From Haloglomus salinum (GTDB lineage Archaea; Halobacteriota; Halobacteria; Halobacteriales; Haloarculaceae), in assembly GCF_024298825.1 (NCBI RefSeq), contig NZ_CP101153.1:930001-994000 (forward strand): 64,000 nucleotides of DNA. Direction: 5' to 3'. The notes under the pieces are model-generated. The model made no database searches. It was not told the origin of the DNA and saw nothing but the letters and a program-made list of their open reading frames with translations. The stretch's first letter is position 1. The number at the start of each line of letters is the position of its first letter. Below are positions 52,989 through 62,092 of the stretch, piece by piece. The position numbers and the translations under genes were made by a program.

Positions 52989-54605
52989 GTGCTACTGCTC
53001 GGCGTGACGGACGGCGGACGAGGGAGCCTCCGCGTCGACTGGCGGGCGTCACTGAGCCTCGTCGGGACCGTTCTGAAGTACCTCGCCGTGCCGCTGATGG
53101 TGCCGCTACTGGTCGGGGTCGTATACGGCGACGACGTGTTCGTCTTCCTCCTGACCGCACTGTTCACACTCCTCGTCGGGACCGGCCTCGAACGGCTCGA
53201 CCCGGACCCGGACCTGGGCGCCCGCGAGGGGTTCCTGATGGTCGCCGGTGCCTGGCTCGGCGTGGCGCTGGTCGCCGCGGTGCCGTACCTGCTGGCGGCC
53301 CGCGGCGTGCCGGGCATCCTGCCGCCGAGCTCGCCAGCTTCGACGCTCGCGAACCCCGTCAACGCCCTCTTCGAGTCGATGTCCGGGTTCACGACGACCG
53401 GGGCGACGCTGCTCGGCGAGATATCGCTGGATCGGCACTCCCACGCCATCCTCATCTGGCGCCAGCTCACCCAGTGGCTCGGCGGGATGGGTATCATCGT
53501 GCTCGCCATCGCCATCCTTCCCGAGCTCTCCGTGGGGGGTGCCCAGCTGATGGACGCCGAGGCCCCCGGCGTCGGTATCGAGAAGCTCACCCCACGTATC
53601 GCCGAGACCGCGCGCGTCCTCTGGATCGCCTACTTCGCGTTCACCGCGCTGGAAATCGGCCTCCTGTACGGACTCCACCTCGCCGGCCCGCTGCTGGGGA
53701 TGGAACTGGCCCCGAACATGGGCGCGTACAACGCCGTCGCGCACGGCCTGACGACGCTCCCGACCGGCGGCTTCTCCCCGGAGGCTGACTCCATCGCGGC
53801 CTTCTCCGCGGCCGTCCAGTGGGTCGTCATCCCGTTCATGGTCGTCGCCGGCACCAACTTCGCGCTGTTCTACGCCGTCTTCCGCGGTGACATCCGGAAG
53901 CTGGTCGACGACGCCGAGTTCCGGGCCTACGCCGGCATCATGGGCGTCCTGTCGGCGATACTCGCGGGCGTGCTGTTCGTCGGCGGCGCGCCCCCGCTGG
54001 GCGACCTCGGCGGCGTGGTCCAGGGGAACGTCGAAAACACCCTCCGGCAGTCCATCTTCCAGGTGGTCAGTCTCGTCACCACGACCGGGTACGCGACCAG
54101 CGACTTCGCCCAGTGGTCCGAGGCCGGCAAGTACCTGCTGCTGTTCGCGATGTTCATCGGTGGCTCCGGCGGCTCGACGGGCGGTGCCATCAAGATCGTC
54201 CGCTGGGTGGTCATCGTGAAGGTCGTGCGACGGGAACTGTTCACGACCACCCACCCGGAGGCCGTCCAGCCGATCCGGCTCGCCGGTGAGGTCGTCGACG
54301 AGGACGCCGTCCGCGGCGTGATGAGCTTCACCCTCCTCTACCTGCTCCTGTTCGCCGTCGGGACGGTACTCATCAGTCTCGACGTCTCCCGCGTCGGCTA
54401 CGACATCAACACGCTGGAGGCGATGAGTGCAATCGCCGCGACGCTCGGCAACGTCGGTCCGGGCTTTGGCTCGCTCGGCCCGTTCGGCTCGTATCTGGAG
54501 TTCCCCGCCACGTCGAAACTGCTGATGGTGTTCCTGATGTGGATCGGCCGGCTGGAGATCCTGCCGGTGCTGGTGCTGCTGACGAGCGGGTACTGGAAGT
54601 CGTAG
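52989..54605 (+). CDS. trkH: Trk potassium uptake membrane protein TrkH (first copy)
   Basis: A 538-residue K+ channel-like transporter with four pore loops. The loops are 'MSGFTTTGATLL', 'LTTLPTGGFSPE', 'SLVTTTGYATSD' and 'ATLGNVGPGFGS', each with the filter Gly. The ORF is open further upstream; GTG at 52989 or GTG at 53004 ('VTDGGRGSLRVDWRASLS') are the likely starts, the former used here. It should pair with the two-RCK TrkA encoded just before. It is convergent with the second trkH. Confidence 0.93.
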   Translation: MLLLGVTDGGRGSLRVDWRASLSLVGTVLKYLAVPLMVPLLVGVVYGDDVFVFLLTALFTLLVGTGLERLDPDPDLGAREGFLMVAGAWLGVALVAAVPYLLAARGVPGILPPSSPASTLANPVNALFESMSGFTTTGATLLGEISLDRHSHAILIWRQLTQWLGGMGIIVLAIAILPELSVGGAQLMDAEAPGVGIEKLTPRIAETARVLWIAYFAFTALEIGLLYGLHLAGPLLGMELAPNMGAYNAVAHGLTTLPTGGFSPEADSIAAFSAAVQWVVIPFMVVAGTNFALFYAVFRGDIRKLVDDAEFRAYAGIMGVLSAILAGVLFVGGAPPLGDLGGVVQGNVENTLRQSIFQVVSLVTTTGYATSDFAQWSEAGKYLLLFAMFIGGSGGSTGGAIKIVRWVVIVKVVRRELFTTTHPEAVQPIRLAGEVVDEDAVRGVMSFTLLYLLLFAVGTVLISLDVSRVGYDINTLEAMSAIAATLGNVGPGFGSLGPFGSYLEFPATSKLLMVFLMWIGRLEILPVLVLLTSGYWKS

Positions 54606-54703
54606 ATTCTGGATCTCTCCTCGGGCCCCTCGGCATCTGTGAGAACGAGCGTGCGTGTGTACCGATTTGTTTGGTGTTCCTGGCGACAGCAGCAGCAACC
54701 GGT

Positions 54704-54846
54704 AGAAAGCCCCGGGGCGCTGAGGGGCCCCGCGGCTCGCTGCGGTCCTCGGTCGCTTCGCTCCCTGCGGTCCTTACGTCGTCCTCAGAAATCTCCGAGT
54801 TTCGAAGACAGCGAGACCCGGACAGTCGAGCAGCCAGGGGCTTCCA
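54704..54846. repeat. Short copy of the GC-rich inverted-repeat family
   Basis: This fills the middle of the 341-base gap between the convergent trkH genes. It opens AGAAAGCCCCGGGGCGCT and ends CCAGGGGCTTCC (54834-54845), whose complement GGAAGCCCCTGG resembles the start. The internal CGCGGCTCGCTG (54731-54742) is identical to 9155-9166, and the order of the blocks follows the left arm of the element at 9130. The rest of the gap (54606-54703, 54847-54946) holds no recognisable gene. Confidence 0.65.
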
Positions 54847-54946
54847 AGACGTTCCTTCCAGCAGCAAATCCAGCAGGCCAACTGACAAAGCAATCCCCTA
54901 CCTCTACCACCACATCCGAGCGAGTACCCGGGGTGAGAACGTCCAC

Positions 54947-56623
54947 TCAGGGGTCGAGCCCCTTCACCAGCGCCCGTCCGAAGACGAGCACCGGGATGAT
55001 CTCCAGCCGACCGACCCACATGTTGAGGACGAACATCGCCTCGGCGACCGGGGGCATCGAGGGGCCGGTGATGCCCGAGGAGAGGCCGACGTTGCCCTGG
55101 GCGCTGGCGACCTCGAACAGCGCGTCGGCGTAGCCGAAGTCGGCGCCCGCGACGTTGACCAGAACGAGACTGGAGGCAGCCAGCAACAGTACCCACAGCA
55201 GGCTGATGATGGCGGCCTCGGAGAACTCCCGCTCCATCTCCTCGCGGTCGAGTCGGCGGCCGTCGATGTCGATGGAGACGACCGCGCTCGCCGGCAGGAA
55301 CACACGGCTGAACTGCCACCGGATGCCCCGCGCGACGGTGTAGGCGCGGATGATCTTGATACCGCCGACCGTCGAGCCGGCAGCGCCACCGATGACCATC
55401 GCCACGGAGATGATGAGCTTGCCGCCGTCGCTCCACGACCCGATTGGGGAGGACTGGAACCCCGTGCAGGTGAGCGCGCTCACGAGCTGGAAGACGGCAT
55501 CGCGGGTGGCGTCCGCGGCGAGCCGGTCCACGTACGGGACGGCGACGCTGGCACCGTAGTCGCTCGTCGGCGCGGTGAGCAGGTTCTGGGCGACCAGTAT
55601 CAGCGTCCCCAGGCCGAGCAACACGAACAGCCACCGGGTCTGGAGGTCACCGAACAGTTCCCGGTAGTCGCGGTCGTGGAGGACGCCGTAGTGGACGGGG
55701 AAGGCGATGGCCCCCAGCGTCATCACCGGCAGGAGGATGCCCTCGATGAGCGGCGCGTTGTAGGTGCCGATGGAGTTGTCGGTGACCGAGAACCCACCCG
55801 TCGAGAGCCCGGTCATCGCGTGGTTGAGCGACTGCCACGCCTGCTCGCCGAGCGTCAGCGTCGACCCGTACTCCGAGAAGTGGAGCGCGAGGAAGAACAG
55901 GACGATGGCGAGGACGGTGTAACCGACGAATATCTTCCAGATGGTCCGGACGGTGGAGACGACGCTCGGGTGGATGCGCTCCTCGCGCGCCTCGGAGCGG
56001 TAGAGCGCGTAGCTGCCCGACCCGGGCCGTGCCAGGATGGAGACGGTGAGGACGATGACGCCGATGCCGCCGACCCACTGGATGACCGACCGCCACCACT
56101 GGATGGTCCGGGGGAGCGACGGCTCGTGGATGGCCATCGTCAGGCCGCTGCCGGTCCAGCCGCTCATCGACTCGAACAGTGCGTGCAGGGGCGACCGGAA
56201 GTAACCCAGGCTGGACTGCGTGGCCGGCCCCCACACCGTGACGGGGTCGTACGTCACGCCCGCGGGGACGTACGTCGCCATCGTCGACACCGGCGTGAGA
56301 TGCGCGGTCAGGAAGAACGGGAGCGACCCGAACAGCGCGACCGTGAACCAGCCGCCGGCGGCGATGACCATCCCGTGTTTCATCACGGGAGCGGGGGCGT
56401 CGGTGAACGTCCGCCGCGCGAGGGAGCCGACGCTTGCGGTGAACCCGCCGGCCAGCAGGAATGCGAGCGCGGCGTAGAGCTCGCCCGCAAGCAGCGCCAC
56501 GCCCACGGTGACGGTCATCACCAGTGCCTCGATGAGCAGCAGCGACCCGACGTCCCGGAGGACCGTCGCGAGGTCCGCTGGGAACCCATCGAACCGGTCC
56601 GGGTGCCGCGCCACGCTACCCAC
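54947..56623 (-). CDS. trkH: TrkH family potassium transporter (second copy)
   Basis: A 558-residue TrkH/KtrB-like transporter. Pore-loop sequences are 'MSGWTGSGLTMA', 'MTGLSTGGFSVT', 'SALTCTGFQSSP' and 'ASAQGNVGLSSG', distinct from the first copy and close to the third. An N-terminal ~45-residue part precedes membrane segment one. It starts with GTG, eight bases inside the end of the single-RCK gene upstream, so the two are co-translated. It should pair with that 245-residue protein. Confidence 0.92.
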   Translation of the reverse strand: MGSVARHPDRFDGFPADLATVLRDVGSLLLIEALVMTVTVGVALLAGELYAALAFLLAGGFTASVGSLARRTFTDAPAPVMKHGMVIAAGGWFTVALFGSLPFFLTAHLTPVSTMATYVPAGVTYDPVTVWGPATQSSLGYFRSPLHALFESMSGWTGSGLTMAIHEPSLPRTIQWWRSVIQWVGGIGVIVLTVSILARPGSGSYALYRSEAREERIHPSVVSTVRTIWKIFVGYTVLAIVLFFLALHFSEYGSTLTLGEQAWQSLNHAMTGLSTGGFSVTDNSIGTYNAPLIEGILLPVMTLGAIAFPVHYGVLHDRDYRELFGDLQTRWLFVLLGLGTLILVAQNLLTAPTSDYGASVAVPYVDRLAADATRDAVFQLVSALTCTGFQSSPIGSWSDGGKLIISVAMVIGGAAGSTVGGIKIIRAYTVARGIRWQFSRVFLPASAVVSIDIDGRRLDREEMEREFSEAAIISLLWVLLLAASSLVLVNVAGADFGYADALFEVASAQGNVGLSSGITGPSMPPVAEAMFVLNMWVGRLEIIPVLVFGRALVKGLDP

Positions 56624-57353
56624 CCGCGCCCCCGTTCTCGGCCTCGTCGTTGGCGGGACGCGTCTCCGGGTCGGCGTGGTCGCCGTACACCCCGAACACG
56701 TCCGTCACCTCCGGGGTCGCACCCGAGGCGGAGTAGACCGTCAGCAGGTCACCGACTCGGAGTTCGGTGGGGCCGCTCGGGGTGATGGGGTCGTCGTGCC
56801 CCTCGCGCTCGATGGCGACGATGAGCAGCTCGTCACCGACGTGGCCGGCGGCGGCGGCCTCGGCGACGGTCATCCCGGCAACGGGGGCGTCGTCGGCCAC
56901 CGCGATTTCGAACACCTCCGCCTCCTCGCCGATGCGCATGTAATCGACGATGGCTGGCCGCTTGACCGCGCGGTAGAGGTACTCCGCGATGAGGCGCTGG
57001 GGGTTGCCGATGGTGTTCACGCCGATGCGCCGGTACAGCGCCATGTGCTCTGGGTCGTGGACGACGGAGACGATCTCCGGGACGTCGAGTTCCTCGGCCA
57101 GCAGGCAGACCATCACGTTCGTCGCGTCGCGGTCCGTCGTGGTGATGAGCGCGTCTGCGCGGCCGGCACCGGCGTCCTCGAGGGTCTCCTTCACCGTCGC
57201 GTCGTCCTGCAGGACGAGGCAGTCGAACCGCTGGGCCGCTCGCTCGGCCCGCTCGGGGTCCCGCTCGACGACGACCACCTCGTTGCCGCCGGCGGTCGCG
57301 ATCTCGATGAGCGGCGTCCCGATGTCGCCCGCCCCGACGATGATGAGGTACAC
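56616..57353 (-). CDS. TrkA family single-RCK protein (second system)
   Basis: A 245-residue K+ transport gate with one RCK_N and one RCK_C domain. The NAD motif is 'YLIIVGAGDIGTPLIEIATA' and the RCK_C part contains 'EIAVADDAPVAGMTVAEAAA'. A GTG start at 57353 places the initiator directly before the Rossmann strand. The C-terminal ~20 residues are an acidic Asp/Glu/Gly tail. It precedes the second trkH in the same operon. It is divergent from the Lrp-type regulator, with a 166-base shared promoter region. Confidence 0.92.
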   Translation of the reverse strand: MYLIIVGAGDIGTPLIEIATAGGNEVVVVERDPERAERAAQRFDCLVLQDDATVKETLEDAGAGRADALITTTDRDATNVMVCLLAEELDVPEIVSVVHDPEHMALYRRIGVNTIGNPQRLIAEYLYRAVKRPAIVDYMRIGEEAEVFEIAVADDAPVAGMTVAEAAAAGHVGDELLIVAIEREGHDDPITPSGPTELRVGDLLTVYSASGATPEVTDVFGVYGDHADPETRPANDEAENGGAGG

Positions 57354-57519
57354 GGCGGGTGTGTATCGGGGGGCCCTCAAACGTCTACCGTTCGATGACC
57401 GGCGACAGGATGTCGCGACGCACACCGCGACACCGCCCGGGGCGGGAGGCTCGTGGTGGTGACGGGGCAGCGCCCGGCGGAACCCGAGCACCGATATACC
57501 GCCCCGGCCTACCGCGGGT

Positions 57520-58263
57520 ATGGACGACCGCGTCGACGAGGTGGACCGGCGCATCCTGTACGCCCTCGCCGGGGACGCGCGGGGGACCTCGGCACCGATG
57601 ATCGCCGAGCAGGTGGACGTCTCGCCGGGGACCATCCGGAACCGCATCGACCAGCTGGAGACGGCCGGCATCATCCGGGGCTACCACGCCGACATCGACT
57701 ACGAGCGCGTCGAGGGGCGGCTGACGAACCTGTTCGTCTGCACCGCCCCGGTCGCGGACCGCGAACGCCTCGCGAACCAGGCGCTCAACCTGTCGGGCGT
57801 GGTGAACGTCCGGCAGCTCACGGCCGGGCAGCGGAACCTCCACGTCACGGTGGTCGGGGGCGGGTCGCGAGAGCTGACCCGCATCGCCACCCAGCTCTCG
57901 GAACTGGGGCTCACTATCGAGGAGGAGCGCCTGGTCGAGCAGGAGGTGACCCAGCCGTACGAGCCGTTCGGCCCGAACGGCGACCGGGAGTTCCCCTCCC
58001 TGAACGACTTCATCAGCCTCACCGGCGACGCCGAGATCGTCGAGCTGACCGCCTCCGTCGGCGCCCCCATCCTCGGGATGACACTCGAGGAAGCCAAGCG
58101 GGACGGAGTCCTCCCTGACGAGACGCTCGTGGTCGGCATCGAGCGGGGCGACGATGTGGTGACACCGAAGGGCGAGACACGCATCCAGGCCGGCGACATC
58201 ATCACGCTGTTCTCCCGCGAGCCGTCCTCGGGCGAGACCATCGCCGCGTTCGGCGGCGAGTGA
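57520..58263 (+). CDS. Lrp/AsnC-type regulator fused to an RCK_C domain
   Basis: A 247-residue fusion. The N-terminal winged helix-turn-helix is 'VDEVDRRILYALAGDARGTS' through 'QVDVSPGTIRNRIDQLETAG' (~5-60), followed by a RAM-like sensor (~65-140). The C-terminal ~85 residues ('EIVELTASVGAPILGMTLEE' to 'GDIITLFSRE') are an RCK_C domain as in TrkA. This joins transcription control to a ligand-binding domain of K+ channels. It lies divergently beside the second Trk operon and TATA-like GATATAC stands 24 bases before its ATG, so it is likely the regulator of the K+ genes around it. Confidence 0.9.
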   Translation: MDDRVDEVDRRILYALAGDARGTSAPMIAEQVDVSPGTIRNRIDQLETAGIIRGYHADIDYERVEGRLTNLFVCTAPVADRERLANQALNLSGVVNVRQLTAGQRNLHVTVVGGGSRELTRIATQLSELGLTIEEERLVEQEVTQPYEPFGPNGDREFPSLNDFISLTGDAEIVELTASVGAPILGMTLEEAKRDGVLPDETLVVGIERGDDVVTPKGETRIQAGDIITLFSREPSSGETIAAFGGE

Positions 58264-58397
58264 CCGCCGGGCGAGGCCGGCCCGCTCCCCCGTCACCGCC
58301 GACTCAGCCGATATTCTGGACAAGGTGGCCACACAACCCATTATTTGGCAGAATATATTGACTGCTTGGCGATTAGTCGAAAAATTCGCCGCTGCGT

Positions 58398-60692
58398 CTA
58401 CGGCTGGAGCCGCTCGACGAGCGCTTCGCGGACGGAGCGCGGCGAGTCCTCGGGGCCTCGAGCGATGGCCACCGTGCCCTCGACCTCGCTGCCGACCGTC
58501 TCGGGGAGCGACCCGAACAGCGCCTGCGACACGGTGCCGGTGCGGGTCGCGCCGACACAGACCGTGTCGAACCGCTCCAGCGCCGCCAGCAGGTCCGTCT
58601 CGAGGTCCGTCGCCGGCACGACCTCGGCTTCGTAATCGTCGGATTCGAGTCCCGCCGCCTCGGCGACCGACTCGACCGTCTCCATCCCCGCGGCGTGGTA
58701 GTCGTCCTCGCCCTCGCCTTCGTCCTCGGCGTCGTCGCGCACCTGCGCGTTGAGGAGCGTGAGCGTCCCGTCCGCTGCGTCGGCGAACTCGTGGGCCCGG
58801 CGTGCCGCGACCGGCGCGTGGGGGCCCTGGCCGGCGAGCGCCGCGATGTCGCCCTCGCCGCGGCTCCCCTCGGGACCGAGCTTGACCAGCGTCACGTCAC
58901 ACGGCGCCCGGCTCACGACGGGGTCGATGGTCGAGCCGAGGACGTGCTCGCGGCGGCTCCGCTTCCCGGTCCAGCCCAGCAGCACCTGGTCGGCGGCCTC
59001 GTCCTCGACGATGTCGAGGATGGCCCTGGCGGCACTTCGCCCGACGACCGCGCGGGTCCGGATGCCGACCTCGAGACCCCCGGCGACCTCCCGGGCCTGC
59101 TCCAGGAGGTCGCTCTGGGCCTGGACCCGCTCCTCCTCGAAGGCGAGGTCCTGCGAGAGCGAGGTCTGCTGGGGGACCTCGATGACGTTCACCGCGACGA
59201 GTTCGGCGTTGCCGTCCTCGTTGGCGTGGGCGCTGGCGGCGGCCAGCCGCAGCAGGTCCGACTCGGTCACGGGGTTCGAGACCGGCACCACGACGCGGTA
59301 GGTCCCGCGACCGTCGGGGACCGTCGCCGGCTCCGGGGAGATGGCCTCCCCCATCAGCCCCTCCGTCCGGGACCGGGACCGGGCGTAGAGCACGTACCAG
59401 GCGATGCCGACGCCGACGATGACGACGCCGATGACCTGAACGACGAGGTCCATCTGGAACAGGATGGCGACGCAGGCCAGCAGGCCCAGCACCGGCACGA
59501 CCGGGTAGAGCGGGTCCGGGATGCGGAACGCGGGGTCGTAGTCGGACGGGTCGGCCCGACGCATCACCACGACGGCGACGTGGACCAGGGCGTAGGTCAC
59601 CAGGTAGGAGAAACTCGCGACCTCGGCCAGCGTCCCGATCTCGACGTTGAGCGCGATGAGCAGCAGGATGACCCCGCCGGTGGCGAGGATGGCCCGGTAC
59701 GGCGTCCGGAACGTGTCGTGGACCTGGTTCAGCCAGTTCGTCAGGATGCGGTCCCGGCCCATCGCGAAGTTGACCCTGGCCGCCGAGAGGATGGAGGCGT
59801 TGGCGCTGGAGACCGTCGCCAGCACGGCCCCGACGACCATCGCCGCCGCACCGACGTTGAACCCGGCGAGGGAGATGTCGGAGAACACCGCCGCCACCTC
59901 CGCGACGGGGATGCGGGAGTTGATGAGCAGGTCACGACTGATGGTCCCCGTGCTGACGAACATCACCAGCACGTACATCAGCGTCGGCGTGACGACCGCC
60001 GCGAGCATCGACAGCGGCAGGTTCCGGCTGGGGTTCTTTATCTCCTCGGCGCTGGTCGCGATGACCTCGAACCCGATGAAGGTGACGTAGATCGTCCCGG
60101 CGGTAGCGGCGACCTGCGCCCAGCCGAACGGGTTGAACTCGCCCATCGTCGCGGCGTCGTAGTTCAGCAGGCCGAACGCGATGAAGACGATGATGATGCC
60201 GACCAGGGCGATGACGATGACGTTCTGGAGCGCACCGGTCTCCTTCACGCCGACGTAGTTGACCAGCGTCAGGATGGCGGCCATCACGAGCGCGGCGATG
60301 GCGACGCCGGTCGCCCCCATCGGGAGGAAGAAGGTGAGGTACCGGCCGAAGCCGAGCATGTAGAACGCCGAGGCGAACATCAGCCCGCCCCACATCCCCC
60401 AGCCGACGATGCTCCCGAAGAACGGCCCGAGTGCCCGGTTGACGTAGTAGTAGCTCCCGCCGGCCCGGGGCATCCCGGTCGCGAGTTCCGACAGGGAGAG
60501 CGCCGCCAGCAGCGACACGATGCCGCCGATGGCGAACGACACCATGCTCGCAGGTCCGGCCTGGTCGGCGGCGATGCTCGGCAGGACGAAGATACCCGCG
60601 CCGATCATCGTCCCCAGGCCGATGGTGTACGCCTCCAGGAAGCCCAGGTCGCGGGCCAGCTCCTGGTCACCCGCGCCCTCGGCCTCACTCAT
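58398..60692 (-). CDS. APC family permease fused to two universal-stress domains
   Basis: A 764-residue transporter. Residues 1-455 are an APC-type 12-helix permease ('AYTIGLGTMIGAGIFVLPSI', 'GFEVIATSAEEIKNPSRNLP'). The C-terminal part has two USP domains: ~480-620 with ATP-binding-like 'LLGWTGKRSRREHVLGST', and a more divergent ~625-760. Such fusions are common in archaea; the USP domains may sense ATP or ion state. The substrate is probably an amino acid, or K+/cation antiport by analogy, but it is uncertain. It overlaps the UspA gene upstream (8 bases), so they form an operon. Confidence 0.9.
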   Translation of the reverse strand: MSEAEGAGDQELARDLGFLEAYTIGLGTMIGAGIFVLPSIAADQAGPASMVSFAIGGIVSLLAALSLSELATGMPRAGGSYYYVNRALGPFFGSIVGWGMWGGLMFASAFYMLGFGRYLTFFLPMGATGVAIAALVMAAILTLVNYVGVKETGALQNVIVIALVGIIIVFIAFGLLNYDAATMGEFNPFGWAQVAATAGTIYVTFIGFEVIATSAEEIKNPSRNLPLSMLAAVVTPTLMYVLVMFVSTGTISRDLLINSRIPVAEVAAVFSDISLAGFNVGAAAMVVGAVLATVSSANASILSAARVNFAMGRDRILTNWLNQVHDTFRTPYRAILATGGVILLLIALNVEIGTLAEVASFSYLVTYALVHVAVVVMRRADPSDYDPAFRIPDPLYPVVPVLGLLACVAILFQMDLVVQVIGVVIVGVGIAWYVLYARSRSRTEGLMGEAISPEPATVPDGRGTYRVVVPVSNPVTESDLLRLAAASAHANEDGNAELVAVNVIEVPQQTSLSQDLAFEEERVQAQSDLLEQAREVAGGLEVGIRTRAVVGRSAARAILDIVEDEAADQVLLGWTGKRSRREHVLGSTIDPVVSRAPCDVTLVKLGPEGSRGEGDIAALAGQGPHAPVAARRAHEFADAADGTLTLLNAQVRDDAEDEGEGEDDYHAAGMETVESVAEAAGLESDDYEAEVVPATDLETDLLAALERFDTVCVGATRTGTVSQALFGSLPETVGSEVEGTVAIARGPEDSPRSVREALVERLQP

Positions 60693-61161
60693 CCGTACCA
60701 CCCGGCGCCGGCCCGCCGTCGGTCGCCGCCTCGTCGACGTCCGGGAGCACGACGACCGGGATGTCGCTCCCCTCCACCAGTGAGGTGGCGACGTCGCCGG
60801 TCAGCAGTTTGACCCACCGGCTCCCGCCACGCGGCGTGAACGCGATGGCGGAGGCGTCGGTCTCGTGGGCCGCCGTGACGATGGTCTCCGCGATGTCGGT
60901 CCCGTAGCGGAGTTCGCTCTCGACGGTCGCGGTGTCCGAACCGAACGCCGTCTCGAACGTCTCGAACAGGCCCCGACCGTACGCCTCGCGCTGTTCGACG
61001 GACGCCTTGTCCGGGGCCCCGCCGGCCTTCTCGACGACGAAGACCACGAGCACGGAGGCATCGTCCGGGAGCGGTGCGTCCCGGAGTGCCCGGGCCGTCG
61101 CACGGGCGTCGTCCGGGTCGGCGACGGGAACGACGACGCGACGTAGCAGTCCCCCCGTCAT
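60685..61161 (-). CDS. Universal stress protein
   Basis: A 158-residue single-domain USP. The N-terminal strand 'RRVVVPVADPDDARATARAL' and the C-terminal 'SLVEGSDIPVVVLPDV' are typical. The ATP-binding G-x2-G-x9-G-S/T motif is degenerate ('TPRGGSRWVKLLTGDVATSL'), so nucleotide binding is doubtful. It is first in the two-gene operon with the APC-USP fusion and divergent from the third K+ system, with 250 bases between. Confidence 0.85.
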   Translation of the reverse strand: MTGGLLRRVVVPVADPDDARATARALRDAPLPDDASVLVVFVVEKAGGAPDKASVEQREAYGRGLFETFETAFGSDTATVESELRYGTDIAETIVTAAHETDASAIAFTPRGGSRWVKLLTGDVATSLVEGSDIPVVVLPDVDEAATDGGPAPGGTDE

Positions 61162-61361
61162 GTGGCCGTCACCGTCCCGTGACCCGCCCCGAGAACGGTC
61201 GAGTGGACCGACGTGCGTGCTTGCATATCTGCGGCGATAGACGGGAACATCATAACTGGTTCGGTGAGGAATACTGATTCAGCAGTAGAATATATAAATG
61301 ACATCCGGATAGCCGACAGATAGCGGATATCTTATTACCAAGTGCCCCACACGACCGTGGC

Positions 61362-61421
61362 ATGGACGGACCAGAGGGTACGCCCCGTCGCCCGTCGCCG
61401 GAGGTGGGTCGATGTACCTGA
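61362..61421 (+). other. Short upstream frame and Shine-Dalgarno before the third RCK gene
   Basis: A 19-codon frame ('MDGPEGTPRRPSPEVGRCT') starts at ATG 61362, 27 bases after a TTATTAC element, and stops at 61419-61421 inside the start of the RCK gene. GGAGGTG (61400-61406) is a strong Shine-Dalgarno sequence five bases before the RCK ATG at 61412. The gene is therefore led, in contrast to the many leaderless genes here, and the small frame may couple its translation. Confidence 0.4.
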
Positions 61422-62092
61422 TCATCGTCGGCGCCGGCAACATCGGGATGCCGCTCATCCAGCTCGCGACCGCGGACGCCAACGAGGTGGTCGTCGTCGA
61501 GCAGGACCCCGACGTGGCCGATGCAGCGGCCCGTGCGTTCGACTGCCTGATGCTGAACCGGGACGCGACGGTGGCCGAGACGCTCCAGGAGGCCGGCGCC
61601 GACGAGGCCGACGCTATCGTGAGCACCACCGACCGCGACGCGACGAACGTGATGGTGATGCTGCTCGCCGACCAGCTCGGCATCCCGACGCGGGTCTCCG
61701 TGGTCCACGACGAGGAGCACATGGGGCTGTTCGAACGCATCGGCGTCAACACGATGGAGCATCCCCAGCAGCTCATCGCCGACCACCTCTACCGGGCGGT
61801 CAAGCAGCCCTCGGTGGAGGACGTGCTCCACCTCGCGGGGGAGGCGGAGATCTTCGAGATCACCGTCGCCGAGGACGCCCCGCTGGCGGGGCTCTCGCTG
61901 GCCGCGGCCGACGAGCAGGGCCTGCTCGGAGACGACGGTCTGCTGGTGGTCGCCATCGAGCGCGGCAACGATGTCCTCACCCCGCGGGGGGACACGACCG
62001 TGCTGGCCGGCGACCTGGTGACGGTCTTCTCGAGGACGGGATTCGCGCCGGACGTGCTGGCCCGGTTCGACCCCCAGGGGGCGACCACATGA
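61412..62092 (+). CDS. TrkA family single-RCK protein (third system)
   Basis: A 226-residue RCK_N/RCK_C protein very close to the one at 56616-57353: 'YLIIVGAGNIGMPLIQLATA', 'ALITTTDRDATNVMV'-like 'AIVSTTDRDATNVMVMLLAD', and the RCK_C stretch 'EITVAEDAPLAGLSLAAADE'. It lacks the acidic tail. It presumably gates the third TrkH encoded downstream, with a small Cys-rich protein in between. The stop overlaps the next start (ATGA), so they form an operon. Confidence 0.93.
   Translation: MYLIIVGAGNIGMPLIQLATADANEVVVVEQDPDVADAAARAFDCLMLNRDATVAETLQEAGADEADAIVSTTDRDATNVMVMLLADQLGIPTRVSVVHDEEHMGLFERIGVNTMEHPQQLIADHLYRAVKQPSVEDVLHLAGEAEIFEITVAEDAPLAGLSLAAADEQGLLGDDGLLVVAIERGNDVLTPRGDTTVLAGDLVTVFSRTGFAPDVLARFDPQGATT

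Noticed and set aside
58311-58356. ATATTCTG/CAGAATAT inverted repeat downstream of the Lrp-RCK gene
   Set aside because: The arms are only 8 bases long with a 30-base spacer in an AT-rich convergent gap; chance or a terminator region explains it.
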